Origin: Microbacterium esteraromaticum
GTDB taxonomy: Bacteria > Actinomycetota > Actinomycetes > Actinomycetales > Microbacteriaceae
DNA length: 64,000 nt
Direction: 5' to 3'
Assembly: GCF_014084045.1 (NCBI RefSeq)
Contig: NZ_CP043732.1
Coordinates: 992,001 to 1,056,000 of the forward strand
Positions 1 to 8,385 of this stretch are shown here, in pieces. Numbering within the stretch: the first letter of the stretch is position 1; each line of letters begins with the position of its first letter. Below the pieces are notes generated by a model, which did not search any database, was not told the DNA's origin, and saw nothing but the letters and a program-made list of their open reading frames with translations. The position numbers were made by a program, and so were the translations under genes.

Positions 1-77
1 GGGTTGTTCGCCTGCCTCCGCGTGGGCGCGCACCGACGGCCGGATTGCAGGCATCCGGTCGGACGGCCGGCTCCCGT

Positions 78-137
78 GCATCCGCCTGGCCAGCATCCGG
101 CTCCCGGGCATCCGGCTCCCGGGCATCCGGTCAGGCG
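78..137. repeat. 15-bp tandem repeat around GCATCCGGCTCCCGG
   Basis: GCATCCGGCTCCCGG occurs back to back at 93-107 and 108-122, with degenerate flanking copies. The array runs into the stop codon of the AraC-type gene. It lies downstream of that gene and has no coding signal of its own. Confidence 0.7.
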
Positions 138-1099
138 GGCATCCGCTCATCACGGCACGAGAAGCGCGCCCGATACGCCGTCGGAGTGGTGCCGAGCACC
201 CTGGCGAAGTTCTGACGCAGCACGGCCGCCGAGCCGAAGCCGCTCTCCTCGGCGACGCGATCGAGTCCGAAGTCGGTGCGCTCGAGCATCCGCTGCGCGC
301 TGATCACGCGCTGGCGGGTGAGCCACGACGCGGGTGTGGCGCCGAACTCCGCTTTGAATCGGCGGGCGAAGGTGCGCGACGACATGTGCGCGCGACCTGC
401 GAGCTGATCGACCGACAGCTCATCGCGGAGGTTCTGCACCGCCCAGTCGGCGACGGATGCCAGCGAGCCGCCGGATTCGACGGGGAGGGGCCGGTCGACG
501 TACTGCGCCTGACCGCCGTCGCGCTGCGGCGGCACGACCATGCGACGGGCGATGCGTCCGGCCAGCTCGGCACCGAGCTCGATGCGCAGCAGATGCAGGC
601 AGGCGTCGATTCCCGCCGCGGTACCTGCACTGCTGATGATGCGACCGTCCTGCACGAAGAGAACGTCGGGATCGACGTCGATGAGCGGGTACATCTCGGC
701 CAGGATGTGCGCGTACATCCAGTGGGTGGTCGCGCGGCGCCCGTCGAGCACTCCGGCGGCGGCGAGGGCGAACGAGCCGCTGCACACGCTCATGACCCAG
801 GCATCCCGCGCGACCGCCGCGCGGGCGAGGTCGATCAGCCGAGAGTCGACCTGCGTCCACTGCTCCCGGGGCATCGGGCAGAAGATCACCAGGTCGGCTT
901 CGTGCGCGAAAGCCAGGTCGTTCTGCACCTCGACCGAGAAGCCGATCTTCGATCGCACGAGGCCCGGTTCCGGCGCGACGACGCGGAAGTCGAAGTTCGG
1001 GACGCCGTCGTCGCTGCGGTCGAGGCCGAAGGCCTCGCAGGCGACCCCGAACTCGAACGGAGCGAAGCCGTTGTCGATGACGCAGGCGACGGTCTTCAT
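131..1099 (-). CDS. GlxA-family transcriptional regulator (DJ-1/PfpI-like domain + AraC HTH)
   Basis: This 322-residue protein has an N-terminal DJ-1/PfpI-like class I amidotransferase fold (about residues 1-175). The nucleophile-elbow Cys is C106 in SVCSGSFALAAAG, followed by the ATTHW stretch at 123-127 typical of GlxA regulators. A C-terminal AraC double helix-turn-helix follows (about 215-318; LAGRAHMSSRTFARRFKAEF). Such proteins are transcription factors whose amidotransferase domain usually serves as a sensor rather than an enzyme. The gene is divergent from a 47-codon ORF, and the 97-bp gap carries a symmetric set of TGGCAG half-sites that is a plausible operator. The ligand cannot be inferred. 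Confidence 0.9.
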   Translation of the reverse strand: MKTVACVIDNGFAPFEFGVACEAFGLDRSDDGVPNFDFRVVAPEPGLVRSKIGFSVEVQNDLAFAHEADLVIFCPMPREQWTQVDSRLIDLARAAVARDAWVMSVCSGSFALAAAGVLDGRRATTHWMYAHILAEMYPLIDVDPDVLFVQDGRIISSAGTAAGIDACLHLLRIELGAELAGRIARRMVVPPQRDGGQAQYVDRPLPVESGGSLASVADWAVQNLRDELSVDQLAGRAHMSSRTFARRFKAEFGATPASWLTRQRVISAQRMLERTDFGLDRVAEESGFGSAAVLRQNFARVLGTTPTAYRARFSCRDERMPA

Positions 1100-1124
1100 C
1101 GGGTCTCCTCCCAGAGCGGATGCT

Positions 1125-1197
1125 TGGCAGTAATCCTACGCATGGTGTCACCTCTGCCACTAGTGGCAGTTTCACCTTGAACGTAGCGTTACTGCCA
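1125..1197. promoter_or_regulatory. Symmetric operator with four TGGCAG/CTGCCA half-sites
   Basis: A perfect 16-bp palindrome, CTGCCACTAGTGGCAG, lies at 1154-1169. It is flanked by outer arms TGGCAGTAA (1125-1133) and TTACTGCCA (1189-1197), and by inner arms TACG (1137-1140) and CGTA (1182-1185), all centred on about 1161. The right outer arm ends on the A of the downstream ATG. The site lies between the divergent GlxA-type gene and a small membrane-peptide ORF, so it could control both. Binding by the GlxA-type protein is an inference. Confidence 0.6.
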
Positions 1198-1340
1198 TGT
1201 TCATCGTCCTCATCATCGCAGCCCTGGCCCTCTGGGCCCTCGTGGCGACCGTCGTCGAACTGCGCCGCGACGGATTCCGCCGCTCCGCGACCGACTGGAC
1301 GCGCGTCGCCGAGAACGACCGCGCCCTCCCCTCGCACTGA
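1197..1340 (+). CDS. Small single-pass membrane peptide (47 aa)
   Basis: A 47-codon ORF starts at an ATG and encodes a hydrophobic N-terminal helix (MFIVLIIAALALWALVATVV), then a charged tail rich in Arg and Asp ending in LPSH. No Shine-Dalgarno sequence is evident and the ATG abuts the outer arm of the intergenic palindrome, so a leaderless or very short leader transcript is possible. No family is recognised. Support comes from codon use like its neighbours (G/C at third positions), a sensible topology and the divergent regulatory region. Confidence 0.55.
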   Translation: MFIVLIIAALALWALVATVVELRRDGFRRSATDWTRVAENDRALPSH

Positions 1341-1411
1341 CGCCCCTCCGGGCATCCGCCACCGCGCGAGCGCAGGCGAACACACCGGCACAGGCGAACC
1401 CCGCGGGAATC

Positions 1412-1443
1412 CGCCTGCCTCCGCGCGTGCGCCTGCCTCCGCG
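1412..1443. repeat. Two copies of CGCCTGCCTCCGCG
   Basis: The 14-mer occurs at 1412-1425 and 1430-1443, and once more at 9-22 near the left edge. It lies between the convergent small ORF and glycosyltransferase gene. No gene or strong hairpin terminator is seen in 1341-1472. Confidence 0.5.
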
Positions 1444-1472
1444 CCCGCCCCAGCCCACGGGCGGGCGAGAGG

Positions 1473-2651
1473 TCAGTCGGGCAGGGGCTCGCCTCTGTAG
1501 AGGGCCTCGAAGGTGTCGAGCGTGCGGTTGATGTCGTGCACGGCGACGCCGTCGAGCGAGGCGCGCTGCATCCGCTCGTACTCGGCCGGCGACGCGGTCA
1601 GCACCTGGGTGAGCTTGTCGGCGAGGTCGTCGACGTCGCCCGGCTCGAACAGGTGGCCGTTCTCGCCGTCGTGCACGAGGTGCGGCAGAGCGACCGCGTT
1701 CGCTCCGACGATGGGCAGAGCGGATGCCATCGCCTCCATCGTCACGATCGACTGCAGCTCGGCGATCGACGCGATCGCGAACACCGAGGAGCGCGAGTAG
1801 AGCTCGCGAAGCTGCTCATCGGTCACACGGCCGTGGAAGGTCACCCGCTCGGCGATGCCGAGCTGCGCGGCGAGCGCCTCCAGCGCCTTGCGCTGATCGC
1901 CCCCGCCCGCGATGTCGAAGTGCACGTCGAGGGCCGGATCGAGCTTCTGCACGGCGCGCAGCACGACGTCGACCTGCTTCTCACCGGTGAGACGGCCGAC
2001 GAAGAGGATGCGGTTCTTCTCGCGCGGGGCGATCACAGGCGTGTAGTTGCGCCGATCGATGCCGCAGCTGACCGGCACGACGCCCCTGGTGTCGATCGTG
2101 CGCTCGAGGAAGTCCGCCGCCTTGCGGGTCGGCGTGGTCACGGCGCGCGTCATGTCGAAGGTGCGCTTGGCATCGGCCCAGGCGAGGCGCAGCACGATGT
2201 CGTCGATGAACTTGGGCATCGTCGTGTGGTCGAGGATGTTCTCGGCCATGACGTGGTTCGTGGCGACGACCGGGATGCCGCGCTGGTCGGCGATCCTGGT
2301 CAGGCCGCGACCGATGATGATGTGCGACTGGATGTGCACGATGTCAGGCTGCACCTCGTCGAGCACCTTGCGGGCCCAGTGCTTCGATCGCCACGGCCAG
2401 ACGAAGCGCACCCAGTCGTGCGGCAGCCATCGCAGTGCCGGCAGCCGGTGCATGGTCATGGGCTCGCCCTCGATGATCTCGGTGTGCGCGGGCGAGCGGC
2501 GGTAGGCGGTGTTCGGCGCGACGACGTGCACGTCGTGGCCTCGCTGCACGAGGCCGGCAGCGAGGCGCTCGGCGAAGCGTGCGGCTCCGTTGATGTCGGG
2601 GGCGAACGTGTCGCAGCCGATGAGGATCTTCAGGGGGCGTCCGGAGGTCAC
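1473..2651 (-). CDS. GT4-family glycosyltransferase
   Basis: This 392-residue protein has the GT-B layout. The N-terminal Rossmann half opens with KILIGCDTFAPDINGAARF (residues 8-26). The C-terminal nucleotide-sugar half has ILFVGRLTGEKQVD (215-228) and the EX7E motif of retaining GT4 enzymes (E298 to E306, within AELQSIVTMEAMA). It resembles actinobacterial mannosyl- or glucosyltransferases acting on lipid or glycoconjugate acceptors at the cytoplasmic membrane face. Acceptor and donor are not readable. No hydrophobic signal is present. The gene stands alone, convergent with the small ORF and divergent from the hypothetical gene at 2746. Confidence 0.88.
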   Translation of the reverse strand: MTSGRPLKILIGCDTFAPDINGAARFAERLAAGLVQRGHDVHVVAPNTAYRRSPAHTEIIEGEPMTMHRLPALRWLPHDWVRFVWPWRSKHWARKVLDEVQPDIVHIQSHIIIGRGLTRIADQRGIPVVATNHVMAENILDHTTMPKFIDDIVLRLAWADAKRTFDMTRAVTTPTRKAADFLERTIDTRGVVPVSCGIDRRNYTPVIAPREKNRILFVGRLTGEKQVDVVLRAVQKLDPALDVHFDIAGGGDQRKALEALAAQLGIAERVTFHGRVTDEQLRELYSRSSVFAIASIAELQSIVTMEAMASALPIVGANAVALPHLVHDGENGHLFEPGDVDDLADKLTQVLTASPAEYERMQRASLDGVAVHDINRTLDTFEALYRGEPLPD

Positions 2652-2745
2652 GGGAAGTCTGCTGCCTATCTCTAGCTCTGGGCGCCCGTCACTCTACCCG
2701 AGGCGACTGTGCCCGCCCGGGAGGCGGGCCGCGTACCGTGGGGTC

Positions 2746-3330
2746 ATGCGCCTGATCTCGTCCGCCGACCGCGCCCTGTGGATCCCCGTCACCGGCTCGC
2801 TCGGCTTCACCGGCCGCCGGCATCGCAAGGCGGCCATCCGGATGCTCATGGGCCAGGCCGGCACGGGCCTCGGGCGCGAGACGCTGCCCGGTGCGCGGTT
2901 CGGCAGCTGGCTGGCCAGCCAGGCGATCCCCTTCGCGATGCGCAGGGCCGACGGGCGGGTGCTCGCGTGGACCTGGAAGGCCGAGCCCGAGCTGGTGGTC
3001 GCCATGGCCACCGTGCAGGAGCTCACCCCTCAGCTGCGCACCGCGCGGGCCATGATGCCGATGGAGTACGACGACACCGAGGACTTCCGCACGGCCCTCG
3101 GGCAGGGCGAGAAGCTCCTGATGCCCGTGCCGCCGAACCCGGCATCCCCGCCTTCTGCCACCTACACGTGGGACACCGGCACGCATCTCATCACGTTGAC
3201 GGCGGTGTGCAGCGACCGCGAGCGCTTCGGAACGCTGGAGGGCGCACTGGACGACCTCGCCCGCAGCATCCGGATCGCCGACGACATCGCCGGCGGCGAG
3301 GGCGACGTGCTGCGTCTGCCCCCGGCCTGA
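2746..3330 (+). CDS. Conserved-looking hypothetical protein (194 aa)
   Basis: The protein starts MRLISSADRALWIPVTGSLG. I chose this ATG because upstream in-frame codons read antisense through the glycosyltransferase promoter region. It is soluble, has no signal peptide and contains several Trp/Tyr-rich stretches (WTWKAEPELVV, YTWDTGTHLITL) suggesting a compact alpha/beta fold. No motif allows a function call. It is probably monocistronic, and its end faces the DHFR-like gene. Confidence 0.6.
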   Translation: MRLISSADRALWIPVTGSLGFTGRRHRKAAIRMLMGQAGTGLGRETLPGARFGSWLASQAIPFAMRRADGRVLAWTWKAEPELVVAMATVQELTPQLRTARAMMPMEYDDTEDFRTALGQGEKLLMPVPPNPASPPSATYTWDTGTHLITLTAVCSDRERFGTLEGALDDLARSIRIADDIAGGEGDVLRLPPA

Positions 3331-3349
3331 GCCGCGCCGGCGACCCTGG

Positions 3350-3922
3350 TCACGCCCTCGAGTACTCGGCGATCACCACGCCCGACTCGTATCGCGTGGC
3401 GGCGTCGGATGTCATACCGCTGGGCGCGTAGGACCGCTTCCCGAAGAGCCGGATGCCGTCGCCGAACAGCACCGGGCTGATCTTCAGCACGAGGCGATCG
3501 ATCTCGTCGGCGAGCTGCGCGGCGAGCGCGCCGCCGCCGCAGAGCCAGATGCCGTCACCAGGCGAGCTCTTCAGCTCGCGCACGACATCGACCGGATCGC
3601 GATCGGTGCACTCGACGGCATCCGCGCCCACCGGCGCCTCGTGGGCGCGCGTGAAGACGATCTGCCTGAGATGGGCATAGGGGCTGGGCAGATGGGGCAG
3701 ACCGACCGCGTAGGTGTTCCAGCCCATCAGGACGGTGTCGAACGGACCGCCTTCAGCGGGCACCCCGGCCCGGTCGGCGAACACCGTCGGCACGGTGCCG
3801 CGGAAGCGCTCCGCGATCGCGTCAACGTGGTCACCCTCGGCCAGGAAGCGGTCGTGCTCCCCGTTCGGGCCGGCGATGAAGCCGTCGACCGAGACGGCCA
3901 CGAAGTAGGTGAGTTCTCGCAT
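3350..3922 (-). CDS. Dihydrofolate reductase / RibD C-terminal-like protein
   Basis: This 190-residue protein opens MRELTYFVAVSVDGFIAGP, the usual start of the DHFR-like RibD-C family. It contains a VLMGWNTY segment, the dinucleotide-binding GDGIWLCGGGALAAQL, and LVLKISPVLFGDGIRLF. These proteins are NADPH-dependent reductases, usually of unknown substrate. A GTG five codons upstream (3937) is possible, but the ATG fits the family start. The gene is divergent from a TetR regulator, with a tandem 16-bp direct repeat between, which suggests that the TetR protein controls it. Confidence 0.85.
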   Translation of the reverse strand: MRELTYFVAVSVDGFIAGPNGEHDRFLAEGDHVDAIAERFRGTVPTVFADRAGVPAEGGPFDTVLMGWNTYAVGLPHLPSPYAHLRQIVFTRAHEAPVGADAVECTDRDPVDVVRELKSSPGDGIWLCGGGALAAQLADEIDRLVLKISPVLFGDGIRLFGKRSYAPSGMTSDAATRYESGVVIAEYSRA

Positions 3923-3938
3923 CAGTTTTCCGATCACG

Positions 3939-3981
3939 ACAGGTGCAGTGGTTGACCAGACTACAACAGGTGCAGTGGTTG
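3939..3981. promoter_or_regulatory. Tandem 16-bp direct repeat, putative TetR operator
   Basis: ACAGGTGCAGTGGTTG occurs exactly at 3939-3954 and 3966-3981, offset by 27 bp. Each copy has a dyad-like GTGCAGTG core. It fills the gap between the divergent reductase and tetR genes; autoregulation is inferred from position. Confidence 0.6.
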
Positions 3982-3996
3982 CGCTAGTGTCGAGCC

Positions 3997-4563
3997 ATGG
4001 CGAAGAACGATGCGAGGCGCAGAGCGCTGGCGGACGCCGGGATCAGCGTGCTGGCCAGAGAGGGATCGCGCGGGCTCACGCACCGTGCGATCGACGCCGA
4101 GGCGGGCGTGCCCCTGGGGACCACGTCGAACTACTTCCGCAGCAGGGAGCTGCTCATCGCCGGGCTCATCGAGCGGATCGGGATCCGTCTCTCCCCCACG
4201 CCGGAAGACCTCTCGGCCAGGGCATCGACGCCGCCGACCCGCGAGCTCTTCGCCGATTACCTGCGCGACATCGTCCGACGCCTCACAACCCACCGCGACG
4301 TGACGCTGGCGCTGTTCGAGCTTCGGCTCGAACTGGCGCGCCGACCAGAGCTGGCGCCGGCCTTCCGCGAGTGGCAGAGCACCGCGTTCGACCACGACGT
4401 GGCATTCAACGAGGCCGCGGGCCTTCCGGGCGGACGACGCGAGATCGCCCTGTTCCACTATGCGATCGAGGGCCTGGTGTTCGACAGGCTCACTTCGCCT
4501 CTCGACCCCGGGACGGACACAGACGAGATCGTCGACGCGCTCGTCGCCGGCCTGCTCCCCTGA
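3997..4563 (+). CDS. TetR-family transcriptional regulator
   Basis: This 188-residue protein has the TetR layout: an N-terminal helix-turn-helix (about residues 20-50, GSRGLTHRAIDAEAGVPLGTTSNYFRSRELL) and an all-helical C-terminal ligand domain without recognisable specificity residues. The spacing (RAIDAEAG, then GTTSNYF) is canonical. It is divergent from the DHFR-like reductase across a tandem repeat, suggesting local repression. A strong hairpin follows the stop codon. Confidence 0.88.
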   Translation: MAKNDARRRALADAGISVLAREGSRGLTHRAIDAEAGVPLGTTSNYFRSRELLIAGLIERIGIRLSPTPEDLSARASTPPTRELFADYLRDIVRRLTTHRDVTLALFELRLELARRPELAPAFREWQSTAFDHDVAFNEAAGLPGGRREIALFHYAIEGLVFDRLTSPLDPGTDTDEIVDALVAGLLP

Positions 4564-4577
4564 TCGCGGACTGATAT

Positions 4578-4617
4578 GAAGAACCCGCCCCCGCAGGAGT
4601 GCGGGGGCGGGTTCTTC
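4578..4617. terminator. Bidirectional hairpin terminator
   Basis: A perfect 18-bp stem (left arm from GAAGAACCCGCCCCCGCA) with loop GGAG sits between the convergent tetR and lipoprotein genes. There is no long U tract; its stability and position support termination for both. Confidence 0.85.
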
Positions 4618-4637
4618 AGCGACGAGCAGACGCTCGC

Positions 4638-5105
4638 TCAGCCGTTGCAGGCCTCGCCGAGCTTCTTGCTCGCGTCGGTGACCTTGGTGACCGTGTCGCT
4701 CATCTTCTCCATGGCCTCGGTGGCCTTGGACGGGTCGGCCGAGACCTCGCCGATGATGGTCGAGAACTCGCCGTACGCCGAGACGAACTCGTCGTAGACG
4801 GACGAGATCTCCTCGTTGGTGATCTTCTCGCCGAGGGCCTCGAACTCCTTCTGCACGTCGTCGAGCGCGGCGGCCGCGGCCGCCGGGTCGGTGGAGGCGG
4901 AAGCCGAGAGCTCCTGCGCCTTGTTGCTGATCTCGGTGCCCTCGTCGACGAACAGCTTGCAGGCGTCTGCGACGCTCTGGCTGCTGGCGGCCGGCTTCTC
5001 GTCGGCCTTCTGGCCGTCGCCGGCCGGAGCGCCCGAACAGCCGGTCAGGCCGACGGCGAGCGCCAGAGCGGCGACGAACAGAGTGGTCTTGGGTGCAGTG
5101 CGCAT
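4638..5105 (-). CDS. Small helical lipoprotein
   Basis: This 155-residue precursor has a lipoprotein signal (KTTLFVAALALAVGLTGC; lipobox LTGC with acceptor C23). The mature part begins with a Gly/Ala/Ser/Lys-rich linker, then is largely acidic and helical (SASASTDPAAAAAALDDVQK; EAMEKMSDTVTKVTDASKKL), suggestive of a surface helical bundle. A second Cys near the C-terminus (EACNG) may pair with the Cys in DACKLF. No enzymatic motif is seen. It should be membrane-anchored outside the cell. Confidence 0.8.
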   Translation of the reverse strand: MRTAPKTTLFVAALALAVGLTGCSGAPAGDGQKADEKPAASSQSVADACKLFVDEGTEISNKAQELSASASTDPAAAAAALDDVQKEFEALGEKITNEEISSVYDEFVSAYGEFSTIIGEVSADPSKATEAMEKMSDTVTKVTDASKKLGEACNG

Positions 5106-5197
5106 GGATTCTCCTCCGGTGACTGGCCGAAGACCTGCCCAGCGCAGCCCCCCGACTGTGAAAACCCTATTGCACTCCTCAGCCGCGTCGCGACGCC

Positions 5198-6829
5198 TCA
5201 GACCGAGACGTCACCCGTGAGGTTGACCCTGATGCCCATCCCCTCGAACATGGCGGCCTTCGCGATCAGCGCCTTGTCGGCTGTCTCGGCATCGGGTGCG
5301 TACACGAGCTGCGCGTGGTTCGCCTTGTGGCGGGCCATGAACTGGTCGCGGGTCTGGCCGTGCAGCACGACATGCGCGATGGGCCACTCGGGGTTGGTGG
5401 CGTCCTTGCGGCGCTGAGTCTCCTCAGCAGGCAGCTCGATCACCGAGGCCCGGAAGAGGTCGGCCTGCAGGATGCCGTCTGCGATGAACACCCGGCTCAG
5501 CACCACCTCGCCCGGCTTCGAGACCCCGTTGATGGTGGCTCCGCCCGCGGGGAAGAAGACATGGCCCTGCCGCCACCCCTCGGCCTTGTCCCAGCCGCCG
5601 AGATGCGACGCGGGCACCGACCCCGAGATCTCGTAGACCCACACGAACTCCCCGTCGTACTCCTCGCCCCAGCGCACGTCGTGCAGGGTGTTGTCGGGGA
5701 CGAGACCCATCGCACGCCACACCCGGTCGGTGACCAGCGCGTCGACGGCGACCCCCTCGTCGGCCTCGTTGAAGTGCGGGAAGGCGCGACCCTCGTGCAG
5801 GATGCGCGATCCGTCGCGGCTGGTCACAGGCGGACGCTCGGTGGAGTTCAGGATGCCCTCGGCCAGGTCGGACGCGGGCACGAGATCCTTGAGACCCTGC
5901 TGGTACTGGATGCCGACGGCGTCGAGCCCGAAGTCGTCGGCGATCCGCAGTGCCGCGATGTACATCTTCAGCTGCCACTGCACCTGCTCGCGGGTGAGCT
6001 CGGTGGCGGCGTCCTCGCCGTAGCGGAACGTCATCCCTCGCTCGACCAGCCAGTCATAGGCAGCGTCGGCCTCGGCATCGGTCACCTCGAGCATCTCGGC
6101 GTACAGCGCCGACTGCGACAGGCGCTCCTTGTAGATGCCCGTCCTGTTGAGCAGCTCGTCGTCGAAGATGGCGTTGTACATGCCCATGCATCCCTCGTCG
6201 AACACGCCGATGATGGCCTTGTCGACGAGCAGCTCTGCGGCGAGCGCCTGCCCCAGCTGCTTCTCGGGGCTGTCGGGCAGGGCGGGGAGGGGGCGCACGT
6301 GCGAGGCGTCGTGCGTGATCGCACCGGTCTCGGTCCACTCCTTGATGCCGTCGCGGAACCAGTCGTCGGTGAAGTCGACCGACCAGATGGTGGCGTACTC
6401 CCTGCCCATCTTGGTGAGCCCGGCGTTCAGTCCCAGCAGGCCCACCAGCCCCGGCCAGTCGCCGGCGAAGTTCGCGACGGTGAGGATCGGCCCCCCGTGC
6501 GTGCGCAGACCTGCGAGCACGTGGTGCGAGTACTGCCAGACGGCCTCGGCGACGATGAGCGGCGCATCGGCCGGGATGCCCTTGAAGACCTCGAGCCCCA
6601 TCCGCTGGCTGGAGATGAAGCCGTGGCCCGTCGCGGGGTCGACGTCGTTCGCCCGGACGACGCTCCAGCCGAGGTCGTTCAGCACGCCGGTGACGGCGGC
6701 CTCGAGCGCCACCTGGGCGGGCCAGCCCGCCACGTTGGCCGACTCGCGCAGGTCACCCGAGGCGATCAGGTACGCGGTGCGGGGTGCGGAAGCCGGGCGG
6801 GCGGGCGGGGCGGGCAGGATGTAGCTCAT
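5198..6829 (-). CDS. L-fucose/L-arabinose isomerase-family sugar isomerase
   Basis: This 543-residue protein is close in length to FucI-type isomerases (about 590). Likely metal-site regions are FDEGCMGMYNAI, PASDLAEG and, near the C-terminus, HKANHAQLVYA, which would match the Glu, Asp and His ligands of the family; assignment of individual ligands is tentative. Such enzymes interconvert aldoses and ketoses with Mn2+. It is the last gene of an operon with an FGGY kinase, a DapA-family enzyme and a TctABC carboxylate transporter. Start MSYILPAPPARP follows a short gap (24 nt) after the kinase stop. The substrate is unknown. Confidence 0.75.
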   Translation of the reverse strand: MSYILPAPPARPASAPRTAYLIASGDLRESANVAGWPAQVALEAAVTGVLNDLGWSVVRANDVDPATGHGFISSQRMGLEVFKGIPADAPLIVAEAVWQYSHHVLAGLRTHGGPILTVANFAGDWPGLVGLLGLNAGLTKMGREYATIWSVDFTDDWFRDGIKEWTETGAITHDASHVRPLPALPDSPEKQLGQALAAELLVDKAIIGVFDEGCMGMYNAIFDDELLNRTGIYKERLSQSALYAEMLEVTDAEADAAYDWLVERGMTFRYGEDAATELTREQVQWQLKMYIAALRIADDFGLDAVGIQYQQGLKDLVPASDLAEGILNSTERPPVTSRDGSRILHEGRAFPHFNEADEGVAVDALVTDRVWRAMGLVPDNTLHDVRWGEEYDGEFVWVYEISGSVPASHLGGWDKAEGWRQGHVFFPAGGATINGVSKPGEVVLSRVFIADGILQADLFRASVIELPAEETQRRKDATNPEWPIAHVVLHGQTRDQFMARHKANHAQLVYAPDAETADKALIAKAAMFEGMGIRVNLTGDVSV

Positions 6830-6853
6830 GGTGGTTCTCCGTGGGGTGTGTGG

Positions 6854-8341
6854 TCAGGCGCCGCGCTGATCGGCGGCGAGTTCGTGGACGACGTCTCTCG
6901 TGCCGTCGTACAGGCGCAGGTACCGGTCGAACAGCGCGTCGTACAGTGCGCCGAGGGCGGGGTCTGGAGTGATGGTCTCGACGACGGGGTTCCACTCGCC
7001 GATCGCGGGTCGGGCGGATGCCGGAGCCACAGCGGACGCGGCGAGGAAGGCCGCGCCGTAGCCGGCTCCGATCGTCGTCTCGGGCACCTCCTGCACGAGC
7101 CCCGTGACGTCGGAGACGATCTGCAGCCACAGCCGGCCCTGCGTGCCGCCGCCGACAGCCACGATCCGGCGGATGTCGGCGCCCGCGGCCCGCATGGTCT
7201 CGACGTTGTGGCGCACCCCGAGAGCAGTGGCCTCGAGGGCGGCCCGGTAGAGGTCGCCCCGGCCGTGCCTGAGCGTGAGTCCTGCGATGACCCCGCGGGC
7301 GTCGGGGTCTTGGATCGGGGTCCGCTCCCCGGCGAAGTAGGGCAGCATGAGCAGTCCCTGCGCCCCCGGCCCTGACTCCGCCGCTTCGGCCAGCAGCTCG
7401 GGGTACCCGGCGCCGGAGAGGTCCTTCAGCCATGCGGTGAGCGCGCCGGAGGTCGAGAGCCCGCCGGCGAGGTTGCGAGTGCCGGGGAAGGCGCCGGCGG
7501 TGGTCCACATCGACGGCGTGCGCAGCGTCTGCTCGCCGGTGGCGACGAGGAACATCGTCGTGCCGTACATCAGCATGAGGTCGCCCGGCTCGTGCGCGCC
7601 GACGCTGACGGCCTCGGTCCAGGCGTCGATGGTGCCGGTGATCACCGGGGTGCCGGCCGGGATGCCTGTGGCGAGCGCCGCGGCATCCGTCACCGTCCCC
7701 GCGATCTCACCCGCCCAGGTGAGCCGAGGCGGCTCGATCGGAGACGCGTACCGTCGCCACCACGGCTCATGCCATCGCTCCTGCTCGATGTCGTAGAGCG
7801 GGGAGGTCTGGCTCGCCGACTGGTGGTCGAGCACGTAGGCGCCGGTGAGCCGCCGGGCCAGCCACGAGGCGGGCATGAACAGCCGCCGCGCACGGGCGAA
7901 GGCGTCCGGATCCTCATCGGCGACCCAGGCGATCTTGGGGCCGCCCGCCTGCGAGGTGAGCACCGAGCCGCCGATGCGGGTGATCTCGCCCTCCCCCAGC
8001 TCCGACGTCATGCGCGCGATCTGCGCAGTGGAGCGGGTGTCGACGCCGTACAGGATCGCCGGGCGCACCGGCTCGTCGTGCTCGTCGGCGAGCAGGATGC
8101 ACGGCCCCATCCCGCTGACGCCGACGGCATGCACACGAGCGTCCGGCGCCGCGGCGATCAGCTCCTGGGCGATGGCGATGAACTCGTCCCACCAGATGCG
8201 ACCGTCCATCTCGACCCAGCCGCTGCGGGGCCTGTCCACCTCGTGCGCGCGGACGGCGGTCGCCAGGATCGTGCCGTCCTCCGTGACGAGCACGCCCTTG
8301 CTGCTCGACGTGCCGATGTCCACCCCGAGGGTGCAGCGCAT
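6854..8341 (-). CDS. FGGY-family carbohydrate kinase (xylulokinase-like)
   Basis: This 495-residue protein has the two-domain FGGY layout. It opens with the phosphate-1 loop LGVDIGTSSSKGVLV (residues 5-19). The catalytic base Asp is in GTIDAWTEAV, followed by an adenosine region with IVAVGGGTQGRLWLQIVSDV and GAGYGAAFLAA. FGGY kinases phosphorylate ketoses or sugar alcohols with ATP. Between the isomerase and the DapA-type enzyme, it probably phosphorylates the ketose produced by the isomerase. The exact sugar cannot be read from sequence. Confidence 0.9.
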   Translation of the reverse strand: MRCTLGVDIGTSSSKGVLVTEDGTILATAVRAHEVDRPRSGWVEMDGRIWWDEFIAIAQELIAAAPDARVHAVGVSGMGPCILLADEHDEPVRPAILYGVDTRSTAQIARMTSELGEGEITRIGGSVLTSQAGGPKIAWVADEDPDAFARARRLFMPASWLARRLTGAYVLDHQSASQTSPLYDIEQERWHEPWWRRYASPIEPPRLTWAGEIAGTVTDAAALATGIPAGTPVITGTIDAWTEAVSVGAHEPGDLMLMYGTTMFLVATGEQTLRTPSMWTTAGAFPGTRNLAGGLSTSGALTAWLKDLSGAGYPELLAEAAESGPGAQGLLMLPYFAGERTPIQDPDARGVIAGLTLRHGRGDLYRAALEATALGVRHNVETMRAAGADIRRIVAVGGGTQGRLWLQIVSDVTGLVQEVPETTIGAGYGAAFLAASAVAPASARPAIGEWNPVVETITPDPALGALYDALFDRYLRLYDGTRDVVHELAADQRGA

Positions 8342-8385
8342 TGTCTTCCTCCTCGGCAGTTCCCTGGTGAGAGGCCCGTCGTGGC

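Noticed and set aside
5185..5196. Palindrome GCGTCGCGACGC downstream of the isomerase as a terminator
   Set aside because: No loop and no U tract; it is too short to call.
5315..7375. Very long plus-strand frame opposite the isomerase and kinase
   Set aside because: It is a high-GC shadow: Arg/Gly/Val-rich, without motifs, and opposite two well-supported genes.
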